A stretch of 9,416 nt of DNA. Source: an uncultured Bacilli bacterium. Its GTDB lineage: Bacteria; Bacillota_I; Bacilli_A; RF39; UBA660. Both the position numbers and the translations under genes were made by a program. The stretch spans positions 1 through 9,416 of the forward strand of contig CALVWH010000124.1 of the NCBI GenBank assembly GCA_944364705.1. The letters are read 5' to 3'. This document shows positions 1-6,500 of the stretch, one piece after another. The notes under the pieces were generated by a model. The model saw nothing but the letters and a program-made list of their open reading frames with translations. It did not search any database and had not been told where the DNA came from. Each line of letters starts with the position of its first letter. The stretch's first letter is position 1.

Positions 1-1
1 T

Positions 2-607
2 GATGAGAGAATTATTACGATCGAAGATGCAGCTGAACTAAAATTGAATCAAAATCATGTCATTTCGCTAGAAACTAGACTTACCAATTATGAAGGAGAA
101 GGAGAAATTACCATACGCGATTTGGTGATTAACTCTCTTCGAATGCGTCCCGATCGAATCATTGTTGGAGAAGTTCGAGGAAAAGAAGCTTTTGATATGC
201 TTCAAGCCATGAATACTGGGCATACCGGAAGTTTAACGACTATGCATGCCAACTCTCCAGAAGATGCCTTAAATCGGTTAGAAACCATGATTTTAATGGC
301 AGGAATGGAAATTCCAATTAAAGCCATTCGGGAATATATTGAAAGTGCGATTCACATTGTGGTTGGAGTAAAACGTCTTTCCGATGGACAAAGAAAAGTT
401 GTTAGTATTTGTGAAGTTGATGGATTTGATGGAGATATGATTCGTTTAAGAGAAGTTTTCTCTTATCGGCAAACAGGATTTACGGAAGAAGAATCTGTTC
501 TTGGAGAATTCCGATTAAATAGATACATTCCAAAAGTGTATAAAGAAATGAAAAGTCGAAATATACGCGATTTAGATGATATTTTTGGAGTAAAAAATCA
601 TGGATAA
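2..607 (+). CDS. tadA: TadA/CpaF-type secretion ATPase, C-terminal half (5' end outside window)
   Basis: This is a hexameric cytoplasmic ATPase that powers assembly of Tad/Flp pili (type II/IV secretion ATPase superfamily). The frame is already open at base 2, so the TTG at 44 is not a real start. The visible part begins inside the Asp-box (DERIITIEDAAEL, nt 2-40). It continues with EGEGEITIRDLV, the Walker B region RMRPDRIIVGEVRG (about nt 140-181) and the His-box MNTGHTGSLTTMHANSPEDAL (about nt 209-271). These are hallmark CpaF motifs. Walker A and the N-terminal domain lie upstream of the window. The C-terminus looks complete, ending in RDLDDIFGVKNHG. The last 8 nt overlap the start of tadB, implying translational coupling. 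The family call is very safe; TadA against another archaeal/GspE-like ATPase is settled by the tadB and tadC neighbours. Confidence 0.95.
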   Translation, partial: DERIITIEDAAELKLNQNHVISLETRLTNYEGEGEITIRDLVINSLRMRPDRIIVGEVRGKEAFDMLQAMNTGHTGSLTTMHANSPEDALNRLETMILMAGMEIPIKAIREYIESAIHIVVGVKRLSDGQRKVVSICEVDGFDGDMIRLREVFSYRQTGFTEEESVLGEFRLNRYIPKVYKEMKSRNIRDLDDIFGVKNHG

Positions 608-2093
608 CTTTAGTCAATATGAATTACAAACTCCAACCAATCAAGATTTAGAAATAACCTTTACTCCAGAAGAGGGCACTTTTCATTACGAATACCGCGT
701 GATAACCGATGATCATTATGGTTCTTGGGTTTCGATCGAAAACGGAGATCCTATTACCATTTTATTAGATCAAACAGGAGAAAATCAAATCGAAGTAATT
801 ACCTATGATAAAGAAGATCATTCGACTCTTTTTCAAAGTGGAACTTATAAAATTGATAAAGAAGCACCAAAAATTCGTACTTCAGCACCTGTTATCACCT
901 TTGAAGTAGGAACAGAATATAACTTTTTAGAAGATCTTACGGTTGAAGATAATTTTACTTCCAATCTTATTCTTACAGATAATTTAAAAGAGATTGATTT
1001 ACAAACACCTGGAGAATATACCATTGTATTTGAAGCAGTGGATGAAGCAGGAAACAAAGCTGTAAAAAAAGTTCCTTTAACCATTGAAGAAGCTTATAGT
1101 AATCAATTATTTGTAATTCAAAACATTATTTTTCTTACGCTATGTATTTTTGCTTTTCTTATTTTGAAATTTCAAAAAAGTATTCGTTTAGAAAAAAGAT
1201 TTACAAATTTTTCGGTAGAACCTTTAAAAGATCGAAGAGTTTCTATGTTTGATCATTTATCTACATTTTATGTTTTTCTCGTAAAAAAAATAAGTAAGGC
1301 CTTCCAAAAATCTGTTTTTTTAGGGAAATATGCGAAACATTATGAAAAATACGTTGGGGTTGCGAATAAAGATTTTTCTTGTGGTATGGATTTTATCGCA
1401 AGCAAAACGATTGTCTCTTTACTTTTTATCTTTATTGCAATCTTTGATCGAACGATTCAACTTCAACTATTACATTTTTATGAATTTTGTTTTCCAATGA
1501 TCGTTGGCTTTTTTATGCCAGATATTATTTATATCTATAAATATAAATTGTATCGAAAACAATTAGAAGCGGATTTACTAGATGCGATTATTATCATGAA
1601 TAATGCTTTTAAATCTGGACGAAGCATTACCCAAGCCTTAGAAATTGTTGCCGAGGAATTAAAAGGGCCGATTGCGAAAGAATTTCATAAAATGTATTTG
1701 GAAATGTCTTTTGGGCTTTATGTCGATGTGGTTTTTCAAAGATTTCAAGAACGTATGCAACTAGAAGAAATTACATATTTAACTGCATCTTTATCCATTT
1801 TAAATCATACTGGAGGGAATATTGTTAAAGTATTTTCATCCATTGAAAAATCCTTATTTAATCGTCAAAAACTACGATTAGAAGCAAAAGCATTAACTTC
1901 TAGTTCCCGAGTTATTGTTTGGGCACTTTTCTTAGTTCCACTTCTTTTTGTTCTTGTTATTCAATTAATTAATCCAGGTTATTTTGCTCCACTCTTCGCT
2001 TCTTCTTTAGGACTTCTTCTTTTCTTTTTGGTTTTGCTTTTATATGGACTTTACATATGGATTGTACGAAAAATTATGAAGGTAAGGATGTGA
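600..2093 (+). CDS. tadB: TadB-like platform protein with N-terminal Ig-like domains
   Basis: This is an inner-membrane platform protein of the Tad pilus, on which the TadA motor acts. The start at ATG 600 is supported by GGAG at 587-590, and an in-frame stop at 591 excludes any longer form. Residues about 8-88 look like one beta-rich Ig-like domain ending in the typical linker SGTYKIDKEAP. Residues 89-162 form a second, DUF5011/cadherin-like domain (FEVGTEYNFLEDLTVEDN ... PGEYTIVFEAVDEAGNKAV). A first membrane helix spans about 170-190, followed by a basic cytoplasmic stretch (KFQKSIRLEKRF). Helices at about 268-282 and 292-312 precede the T2SSF domain (about 325-435), with KSGRSITQAL and NHTGGNIVKVFSS. 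Two last helices lie at 438-457 and 466-488. The positive-inside rule places the Ig part outside the cell. At 497 residues it is far longer than the usual roughly 300-residue TadB. The T2SSF call is secure; the Ig fusion is unusual. Confidence 0.9.
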   Translation: MDNFSQYELQTPTNQDLEITFTPEEGTFHYEYRVITDDHYGSWVSIENGDPITILLDQTGENQIEVITYDKEDHSTLFQSGTYKIDKEAPKIRTSAPVITFEVGTEYNFLEDLTVEDNFTSNLILTDNLKEIDLQTPGEYTIVFEAVDEAGNKAVKKVPLTIEEAYSNQLFVIQNIIFLTLCIFAFLILKFQKSIRLEKRFTNFSVEPLKDRRVSMFDHLSTFYVFLVKKISKAFQKSVFLGKYAKHYEKYVGVANKDFSCGMDFIASKTIVSLLFIFIAIFDRTIQLQLLHFYEFCFPMIVGFFMPDIIYIYKYKLYRKQLEADLLDAIIIMNNAFKSGRSITQALEIVAEELKGPIAKEFHKMYLEMSFGLYVDVVFQRFQERMQLEEITYLTASLSILNHTGGNIVKVFSSIEKSLFNRQKLRLEAKALTSSSRVIVWALFLVPLLFVLVIQLINPGYFAPLFASSLGLLLFFLVLLLYGLYIWIVRKIMKVRM

Positions 2094-2097
2094 TTTT

Positions 2098-2790
2098 ATG
2101 GATAACCATATGATACATAAAATTTATCGAAAGCGAGATATTCAAAAAATCGAAGCCAAAATGAAGATGTTAGGAAACGTAAAAATGGATGCGGTAACCT
2201 TTATGAATCTTAGACTTTTTAGTACCATTGTTGTCTTTTTCTTAGTCATGTATTTATCAAAAGTTGGTTTTATTTTTGCCCCTTTGTCTGCAATCGTTAC
2301 GTATTATCTTTTTTACTATCTTTTTATTACTTCTCCAATTCAAAGAAGAATTCGCAAATTAGATCATGAAGCTTTGTATTTTTTTGAAATTTTAACCTTA
2401 ACCTTAGAGTCGGGGAGAAGTTTAGAAAGTTCTTTAGAAATTACTTGTTTTAACATTCATTCCGAACTTTCTGATGAATTTAAAAAAGCATTAATGGAAA
2501 TGAAATTTGGAAAATCCTTAATTGAAGCTTTGGATGATATGAAAAAAAGAATACCTTCCGAAACCATTAATAACATTATTTTAAATATTACGCAAACGAG
2601 TTTATTTGGTAGTAGTATTTTAGATACGATGTATACTCAAATTGAATTTTTAAGAGAAAAACAAATTTTACAAATTAAAGAAAAAATCAATCAGATGCCA
2701 AACAAAATTAGTATTATTTCCGTTTTATTTATTGTTCCTTTAATTTTAATTATGATTTTAGGTCCGTTCCTTTTACGAATGATGATTTGA
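2098..2790 (+). CDS. tadC: TadC-like platform protein (T2SSF family)
   Basis: This is the second inner-membrane platform protein of the Tad system, probably forming a heteromeric base with TadB. The start at ATG 2098 has AAGGA at 2084-2088 inside the end of tadB, and only 4 nt separate the two genes. ATG 2110 (Met5) is a possible alternative. Two adjacent helices (about 38-56 and 58-78) precede the T2SSF domain (about 88-205), which carries LTLESGRSLESSLEIT and KFGKSLIEALDDM. A final helix lies at about 206-228. At 230 residues it is shorter than many TadC proteins, mostly at the N-terminus, but nothing suggests truncation. The stop TGA is built into the -35 box of the next gene, and I see no terminator before that promoter. 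No pilin or TadE/TadF-like gene follows. Assignment to TadC rather than another T2SSF protein rests on position after tadB. Confidence 0.85.
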   Translation: MDNHMIHKIYRKRDIQKIEAKMKMLGNVKMDAVTFMNLRLFSTIVVFFLVMYLSKVGFIFAPLSAIVTYYLFYYLFITSPIQRRIRKLDHEALYFFEILTLTLESGRSLESSLEITCFNIHSELSDEFKKALMEMKFGKSLIEALDDMKKRIPSETINNIILNITQTSLFGSSILDTMYTQIEFLREKQILQIKEKINQMPNKISIISVLFIVPLILIMILGPFLLRMMI

Positions 2791-2815
2791 CAAGAAAAAA
2801 GAATCGTGCTAGAAT
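2787..2815 (+). promoter_or_regulatory. SigA-type promoter of the J-domain gene
   Basis: The -35 box TTGACA (2787-2792) is a perfect consensus. A 17-nt spacer leads to the -10 box TAGAAT (2810-2815), preceded by the extended element TG at 2807-2808. The -35 box contains the tadC stop codon, so the promoter begins inside the upstream gene. The expected transcription start is near 2822, giving a short leader with the ribosome site AGGGGTGA at 2831-2838. Confidence 0.85.
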
Positions 2816-2842
2816 ACATCAAAATTAAAAAGGGGTGATCTT

Positions 2843-3937
2843 ATGCAAGAAGCATATCAAGTTTTAAACTTAGACCCGACAAAACCATTAACGATGAAGG
2901 AATTAAAAAAACATTATCGTATCCAAGCAAAAAAATGCCATCCAGATGCAGGTTTAGAAGCTGATTCTTTGAATCGTAATCAACAATTTCAAATGCTTAC
3001 AAATTCTTATCAAATGCTACTAGAACTTTTAAAAAAAGAAGGAGAACTTGGTCCATTAGAAGAAATAGAGAAAACAAACTCTTCAGAAACCCAAGAAACT
3101 CCAAAAGAACCAAAAAAAGAAAATGCTTCCGAAACGAAAGAAACTTCAAAAGAAACAGAGAAAACAAATGCTTCGGAAGAAGCTTCAAAAAAGCCAGAAA
3201 AACCAAGATACCAAGAAGACGCTGAAAAAGTTTATGAACCACGAAAAATGGATGCACCGACTTGGTATTTCTTAGATGAAAAACTAAAGAAAAATCAAGA
3301 AGTTCCATTTTTTAAAAAAAGCCGAAATATACAAGTAACGTATTTTCAAGAAATTTTAAAAATGATCTTTGAACAAAAAAATCTTAGAGGTTTATCAGCA
3401 AAAGTCCAAGCGTTGCAAGAAATTTTTGAAAAGACATCTTCGTCTTTTTTCCTTGACATGGATCTTTATTCTTATCAAGAATTTCTTCAAAACTTTTCTA
3501 AGTTTTGGAATTCTCTTTCTTTTGCGATTGATCAAGACTTATCCAGAATTCGTTTTTGGGCAATTCAAACCGATCAAATTTTCATTTTAAAAGAAGTTCC
3601 CTTTTATTATTTTATCGATCAAGAACTTCCATTTTCTCAAAAAAAATATTATGAGGATGCGAAAAAATCTTTAAAAGAAATTTTAAACGATTCGATTTCT
3701 TGTGATCAAGTTTTCTTTTGTCATTTACATTATGCATCCATGGCTACGTTTTCCATTCCTGTACGTGTAGTACCTTTAAAAAATAAATATGCCTATTGTT
3801 TTGATTATGTAAAAAGCTTTGAACAAGCATTTCAAAGATTTTATCATCAAGATCCAAATCAATTAGGAAAAATTTCGACAGAACCAGTAAAACAATATTT
3901 TAAAACGTATGCTTTTGATCGTAGATATTATCGTTAA
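2843..3937 (+). CDS. J-domain (DnaJ-like) protein with unrecognised C-terminal region
   Basis: An N-terminal J domain occupies residues 1 to about 66 (EAYQVLNL ... LKKHYRIQAKKCHPDAG ... FQMLTNSYQMLLELL), with the HPD motif at 33-35. HPD stimulates DnaK ATPase, so this is a candidate Hsp70 co-chaperone. Residues 71-133 are a Lys/Glu/Thr/Ser-rich, probably disordered linker made of imperfect repeats. The rest (about 135-364) is a mixed region rich in aromatic residues that I do not recognise. There is no Gly/Phe segment, zinc finger (CxxCxGxG) or DnaJ substrate-binding domain, so this is not the housekeeping DnaJ but a class C type protein. No signal peptide or membrane helix is evident, so it is probably cytoplasmic. 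It has its own promoter (2787-2815) and terminator (3936-3958), forming a single-gene unit. The client is unknown. Adjacency to the Tad motor genes hints at a link, but the separate promoter weakens that idea. Confidence 0.85.
   Translation: MQEAYQVLNLDPTKPLTMKELKKHYRIQAKKCHPDAGLEADSLNRNQQFQMLTNSYQMLLELLKKEGELGPLEEIEKTNSSETQETPKEPKKENASETKETSKETEKTNASEEASKKPEKPRYQEDAEKVYEPRKMDAPTWYFLDEKLKKNQEVPFFKKSRNIQVTYFQEILKMIFEQKNLRGLSAKVQALQEIFEKTSSSFFLDMDLYSYQEFLQNFSKFWNSLSFAIDQDLSRIRFWAIQTDQIFILKEVPFYYFIDQELPFSQKKYYEDAKKSLKEILNDSISCDQVFFCHLHYASMATFSIPVRVVPLKNKYAYCFDYVKSFEQAFQRFYHQDPNQLGKISTEPVKQYFKTYAFDRRYYR
3068..3205 (+). repeat. Imperfect repeat encoding the charged linker of the J-domain protein
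   Basis: Residues 76-121 of the J-domain protein contain about three degenerate units of roughly 15 residues: KTNSSETQETPKEPKK, ENASETKETSKETEK and TNASEEASKKPEKP. The DNA copies share gagaaaacaaa-type and gcttc(c/g)gaa-type words. This looks like tandem expansion of a Glu/Lys/Thr/Ser-rich linker, likely flexible and disordered, and it may vary in copy number between strains. Confidence 0.5.
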
Positions 3938-3958
3938 TCTCCTTTTCGGAGATTTTTT
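3936..3958 (+). terminator. Intrinsic terminator of the J-domain gene, overlapping its stop codon
   Basis: A perfect 7-bp stem, AATCTCC (3936-3942) with GGAGATT (3948-3954), closes a TTTTC loop and runs straight into a T tract (3953-3958). The last two bases of the stop codon TAA are part of the stem. This separates the J-domain transcript from the next operon. Confidence 0.85.
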
Positions 3959-3970
3959 ATATACTAGGAA
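3953..3970 (+). repeat. Copy 1 of an 18-nt post-terminator repeat
   Basis: TTTTTTATATACTAGGAA occurs here and again, identically, at 6439-6456. Both copies begin in the T tract of an intrinsic terminator and extend 10-12 nt past it. The shared TATACTAGGAA part is not explained by terminator function alone. Confidence 0.6.
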
Positions 3971-3985
3971 TTTGCTTTGAAAATG

Positions 3986-3994
3986 TGATATAAT
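3986..3994 (+). promoter_or_regulatory. Extended -10 promoter of the orf167-queA-miaA operon
   Basis: A perfect -10 box TATAAT (3989-3994) is preceded by TGA at 3986-3988, an extended -10 element. No good -35 box sits at 16-18 nt; the nearest candidate is TAGGAA (3965-3970, 18-nt spacer), which matches the consensus at only three positions. The expected start is near 4001, leaving a leader of under 20 nt that carries the ribosome site AAAGGAAG at 4004-4011. Confidence 0.7.
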
Positions 3995-4017
3995 AAGTAC
4001 TTGAAAGGAAGAAGTGT

Positions 4018-4521
4018 ATGAGAAATGTAGAAGAAAGAAATCTAAGTTCCAAAATTTTAGAAAGAGAAGTTTTCTTAATGACCAAAGATTTCTTTTCCCT
4101 TTTAAAAGAAAATCCTAATTTAATTGAAAAAGGACTTGCGATTGAAAAATTTAAACTAGCGATGCTTCATCGTTTATACCAACTAGATCAACTATTCATA
4201 GGAAGAGAATACCATGACTATTTTTTTCCATATGAAAATTTCTCCTATTTCTTAGATGTAACCAAAAATCTAGAAGATTATGGATACGGAAATTTTCCCA
4301 TCAAAAATCAAGAAGTTTTTTGCTCTCTTCTTTGGAAAAATTTCGATTCTTCTATAGAAAAACAATTAGTATTTACGTTTGAAAATGGAAAAATCCTTTC
4401 TTTTCTTGATTTTTCTTACAGTAAATATTTAGAAAAAGAAAATACCGTATTTTATTTTCGACCAAAAGAAAAACAATTAGTAAACATAGGAGGAATGGAT
4501 CATGAAAACCGAAGATTTTGA
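4018..4521 (+). CDS. Hypothetical protein, 167 residues, first gene of the queA-miaA operon
   Basis: I do not recognise this protein. It starts at ATG 4018 with AAAGGAAG at 4004-4011 and ends 20 nt inside queA. The N-terminal half looks helical and charged (LEREVFLMTKDFFSLLKENPNLIEKGLAIEKF). The C-terminal half looks beta-rich and aromatic (QLVFTFENGKILSFLDFSYSKY). No signal peptide, membrane helix, cysteine cluster or nucleotide-binding motif is visible, so it is probably a small soluble cytoplasmic protein. Codon use matches its neighbours. Its last codons contain the queA ribosome site (AGGAGGA, 4488-4494), so its translation is coupled to queA and it may affect tRNA modification. That link is inference from context only. 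An uninterrupted frame, good ribosome site, promoter and position make it a real gene. Confidence 0.8.
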   Translation: MRNVEERNLSSKILEREVFLMTKDFFSLLKENPNLIEKGLAIEKFKLAMLHRLYQLDQLFIGREYHDYFFPYENFSYFLDVTKNLEDYGYGNFPIKNQEVFCSLLWKNFDSSIEKQLVFTFENGKILSFLDFSYSKYLEKENTVFYFRPKEKQLVNIGGMDHENRRF

Positions 4522-5527
4522 TTTTGAATTACCAGAAGAGTTAATTGCGCAAACGCCATTAGAAAAAAGAGATGCATCTAAGTTACTTGTTTTAGATAAA
4601 AAAACAGGAAACATAGAACATAAACATTTTGATGATCTTTTAACCTATTTAAAAAAAGGAGACGTTTTAGTTCTTAACGATACGAAAGTGATTCCTGCAA
4701 GACTTTATGGGGTAAAAGAAGAAACCGGTGCAGTGATTGAAATTTTAATGCTAAAAGAAGAAAAAAAAGATCATTGGCAATGTTTGGTAAAACCAGCCAA
4801 ACGAATCAAAGTAGGTAGTGTTGTTGATTTTGGAAATGGAAAATTAAAAGCACAATGTGTTGAAGTTCGAGAAGAGGGAATTCGTGTTTTTCAATTTTTA
4901 TATACCGGAATTTTTCTCGAAATTTTAGATTCTTTAGGAGAAATGCCTCTACCACCATATATTCATGAAAAATTAAAAGAAAAAGATCGATATCAAACGG
5001 TGTATGCAAAAAATCCTGGAAGTGCTGCAGCACCAACCGCAGGACTTCATTTTACTAAAGATTTATTAGAAAAAATAAAACAAAAAGGAATTGAAATTTA
5101 TTTTATTACCTTACATGTTGGACTTGGAACTTTCCGTCCAGTAAATGTAGAAGATGTTACGAAACATAAAATGCATAGTGAATTTTATTCTATGAGTAAA
5201 GAAGTTGCGGATGCTTTAAATAAAGCCAAAGAAGAAGGAAGAGAAATTATTAGCGTTGGAACAACAACAACAAGAACTTTAGAAACGATTAAAACGTTAT
5301 ATGGAACATTTAAAGAATGTTCTGGATGGACCGATATCTTTATTTATCCAGGCTATGAATTTAAAGCCATCGATCATTTAATTACCAATTTTCACTTACC
5401 AAAATCAACCCTTGTTATGTTAGTAAGTGCACTTGCTGGAAAAGAAAATATTATGAATGCATATAAAGAAGCGGTTAAAAATAAATATCGGTTTTTCTCT
5501 TTTGGCGATTCGATGTTTATTCGTTAA
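4502..5527 (+). CDS. queA: S-adenosylmethionine:tRNA ribosyltransferase-isomerase QueA
   Basis: QueA transfers and isomerises the ribosyl moiety of S-adenosylmethionine onto 7-aminomethyl-7-deazaguanine at position 34 of GUN-anticodon tRNAs. The product is epoxyqueuosine, the step before queuosine. The protein is 341 residues, normal for the family, and is full length. Conserved blocks are LPEELIAQTPLEKRDASKLLVL (9-31), VLVLNDTKVIPARL (55-68), VKPAKR (96-101), PGSAAAPTAGLHFT (172-185), LHVGLGTFRPV (204-214), GTTTTRTLE (253-261) and TNFHLPKSTLVMLVSA (295-310), with YRFFSFGDSM at the end. The start at ATG 4502 has AGGAGGA 7 nt upstream; the ATG at 4495 belongs to the preceding frame. It overlaps the upstream gene by 20 nt and miaA follows after 14 nt. 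The usual partner tgt is not in the window. Confidence 0.98.
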   Translation: MKTEDFDFELPEELIAQTPLEKRDASKLLVLDKKTGNIEHKHFDDLLTYLKKGDVLVLNDTKVIPARLYGVKEETGAVIEILMLKEEKKDHWQCLVKPAKRIKVGSVVDFGNGKLKAQCVEVREEGIRVFQFLYTGIFLEILDSLGEMPLPPYIHEKLKEKDRYQTVYAKNPGSAAAPTAGLHFTKDLLEKIKQKGIEIYFITLHVGLGTFRPVNVEDVTKHKMHSEFYSMSKEVADALNKAKEEGREIISVGTTTTRTLETIKTLYGTFKECSGWTDIFIYPGYEFKAIDHLITNFHLPKSTLVMLVSALAGKENIMNAYKEAVKNKYRFFSFGDSMFIR

Positions 5528-5541
5528 AAAATAGGTGAAAA

Positions 5542-6423
5542 ATGAAAAAAGTAATTGTTATTGTAGGACCTACTGCCGTAGGAAAAACCAAATTAAGTAT
5601 CGAACTTGCAAAAGCTTATCAAGGAGAAATTATCAATGCCGATAGTACGCAAGTTTACCGGTCGATGGATATCGCAACTGCCAAAGTAAAAGAAAAGGAA
5701 AAAGAAGGAATCCCTCATCATTTGTTTGATATCAAAGATCCAAAAGAAGACTATACGGTTTATGATTATCAAAAAGATTGTAGAAAAAAAATCGAAGAAA
5801 TTTTTAAAAGAGGAAATACTCCAATCTTGGTTGGAGGAACTGGACTTTATATCAAAGCAGCCCTTTATAACTATCAATTTGAAGAAGAAGAAAAAAACGA
5901 AGAAGATTCTAGAGATACCCAAACGTTGTATCAAGAATTGTTAACCAAAGATCCAAAAACAACCATCCATCCAAAGAACCGAAAAAGAATTCTTCGTGCT
6001 TTACAATATTATAATTTTCACCAAAAACCTTTCAGTGAAAAAAAGAAAGCAGACACTTTATTATACGATACGATTTTTCTTGGTCTTACCACCGATCGAA
6101 CAATTTTGTATGAAAAAATTAATAGGCGAGTGGATGCGATGATCGAAGAAGGACTATTAGAAGAAGCAAAAAAAATGTATGAACTTCCTTACCGAAGCAA
6201 AGCTATTTTAACACCAATCGGCTATAAAGAATTATTTCCTTATTTTGAAGGAAACCAATCTTTAGAAGAATGTATTTCTACGATGAAAAAAAATAGTCGT
6301 CATTATGCCAAAAGGCAATATACCTTTTTTCGTCATCAATTACCCATTGTATGGTTTCCCGTAAATTATAATCACTTTGATCAAACCGTAGAAGACGTAA
6401 AAAACTATATCGAAGAAAAATAA
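5542..6423 (+). CDS. miaA: tRNA dimethylallyltransferase MiaA
   Basis: MiaA transfers the dimethylallyl group of DMAPP to N6 of A37 in tRNAs that read codons starting with U, forming i6A, which stabilises codon-anticodon pairing. The 293 residues are typical and complete. Visible motifs are the P-loop GPTAVGKT (9-16), INADSTQVYRSMDIATAK (31-48, with the conserved Asp34 and Ser35), GIPHHLFDI (56-64), LVGGTGLYIKA (96-106), NRKRILRAL (146-154), GYKE (227-230) and RQYTFFRHQ (258-266). The ribosome site AGGTG lies at 5533-5537. It is the last gene of the operon and ends in a terminator that includes its stop codon. Pairing with queA puts two anticodon-loop modifications (positions 34 and 37) under one promoter. 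Confidence 0.98.
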   Translation: MKKVIVIVGPTAVGKTKLSIELAKAYQGEIINADSTQVYRSMDIATAKVKEKEKEGIPHHLFDIKDPKEDYTVYDYQKDCRKKIEEIFKRGNTPILVGGTGLYIKAALYNYQFEEEEKNEEDSRDTQTLYQELLTKDPKTTIHPKNRKRILRALQYYNFHQKPFSEKKKADTLLYDTIFLGLTTDRTILYEKINRRVDAMIEEGLLEEAKKMYELPYRSKAILTPIGYKELFPYFEGNQSLEECISTMKKNSRHYAKRQYTFFRHQLPIVWFPVNYNHFDQTVEDVKNYIEEK

Positions 6424-6444
6424 CGAAAAACCGTTATTTTTTTT
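6416..6444 (+). terminator. Intrinsic terminator of the queA-miaA operon, overlapping the miaA stop
   Basis: The arm AAAAATAACG (6416-6425) pairs perfectly with CGTTATTTTT (6432-6441) around the loop AAAAAC, and a run of eight T begins at 6437. The stop codon TAA lies inside the stem. The stem is AT-rich, with only two G-C pairs at the top, so it may be moderate in strength. The A-tract/T-tract symmetry would also allow use from the opposite strand. Confidence 0.75.
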
Positions 6445-6456
6445 ATATACTAGGAA
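6439..6456 (+). repeat. Copy 2 of the 18-nt post-terminator repeat
   Basis: This is identical to 3953-3970 (TTTTTTATATACTAGGAA) and again starts in a terminator T tract. It ends immediately before the candidate left end of the insertion element. Confidence 0.6.
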
Positions 6457-6457
6457 A

Positions 6458-6480
6458 GTCATAAAGCAACACTTTGTGAT
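6458..6480 (+). repeat. Candidate left-end imperfect hairpin of the IS relic
   Basis: GTCATAAAG (6458-6466) can fold on CTTTGTGAT (6472-6480) around the loop CAACA, giving 9 pairs with two G-T mismatches. Single-strand imperfect hairpins of this kind near the ends are what TnpA of the IS200/IS605 family recognises. The hairpin lies about 75 nt upstream of the tnpB start. It could be a chance fold. Confidence 0.4.
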
Positions 6481-6500
6481 CAACTGTTCGTAAAATGTAT

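Noticed and set aside
44..607. TTG at 44 as the start of the TadA gene
   Set aside because: Conserved CpaF sequence (DERIITIEDAAEL) continues upstream in the same frame to base 2, so the gene is simply cut by the window edge.
845..1084. Minus-strand ORF inside tadB
   Set aside because: It is a shadow of the tadB Ig-like region with no ribosome site, promoter or recognisable domain.
2997..3308. Minus-strand ORF of 103 codons rich in Leu and Phe
   Set aside because: It is the complement of the Lys/Glu-rich linker of the J-domain protein, so its hydrophobic character is an artefact.
5593..5934. Minus-strand ORF of 113 codons opposite miaA
   Set aside because: It lies wholly within a certain miaA gene; the Phe runs come from antisense Lys/Glu codons.
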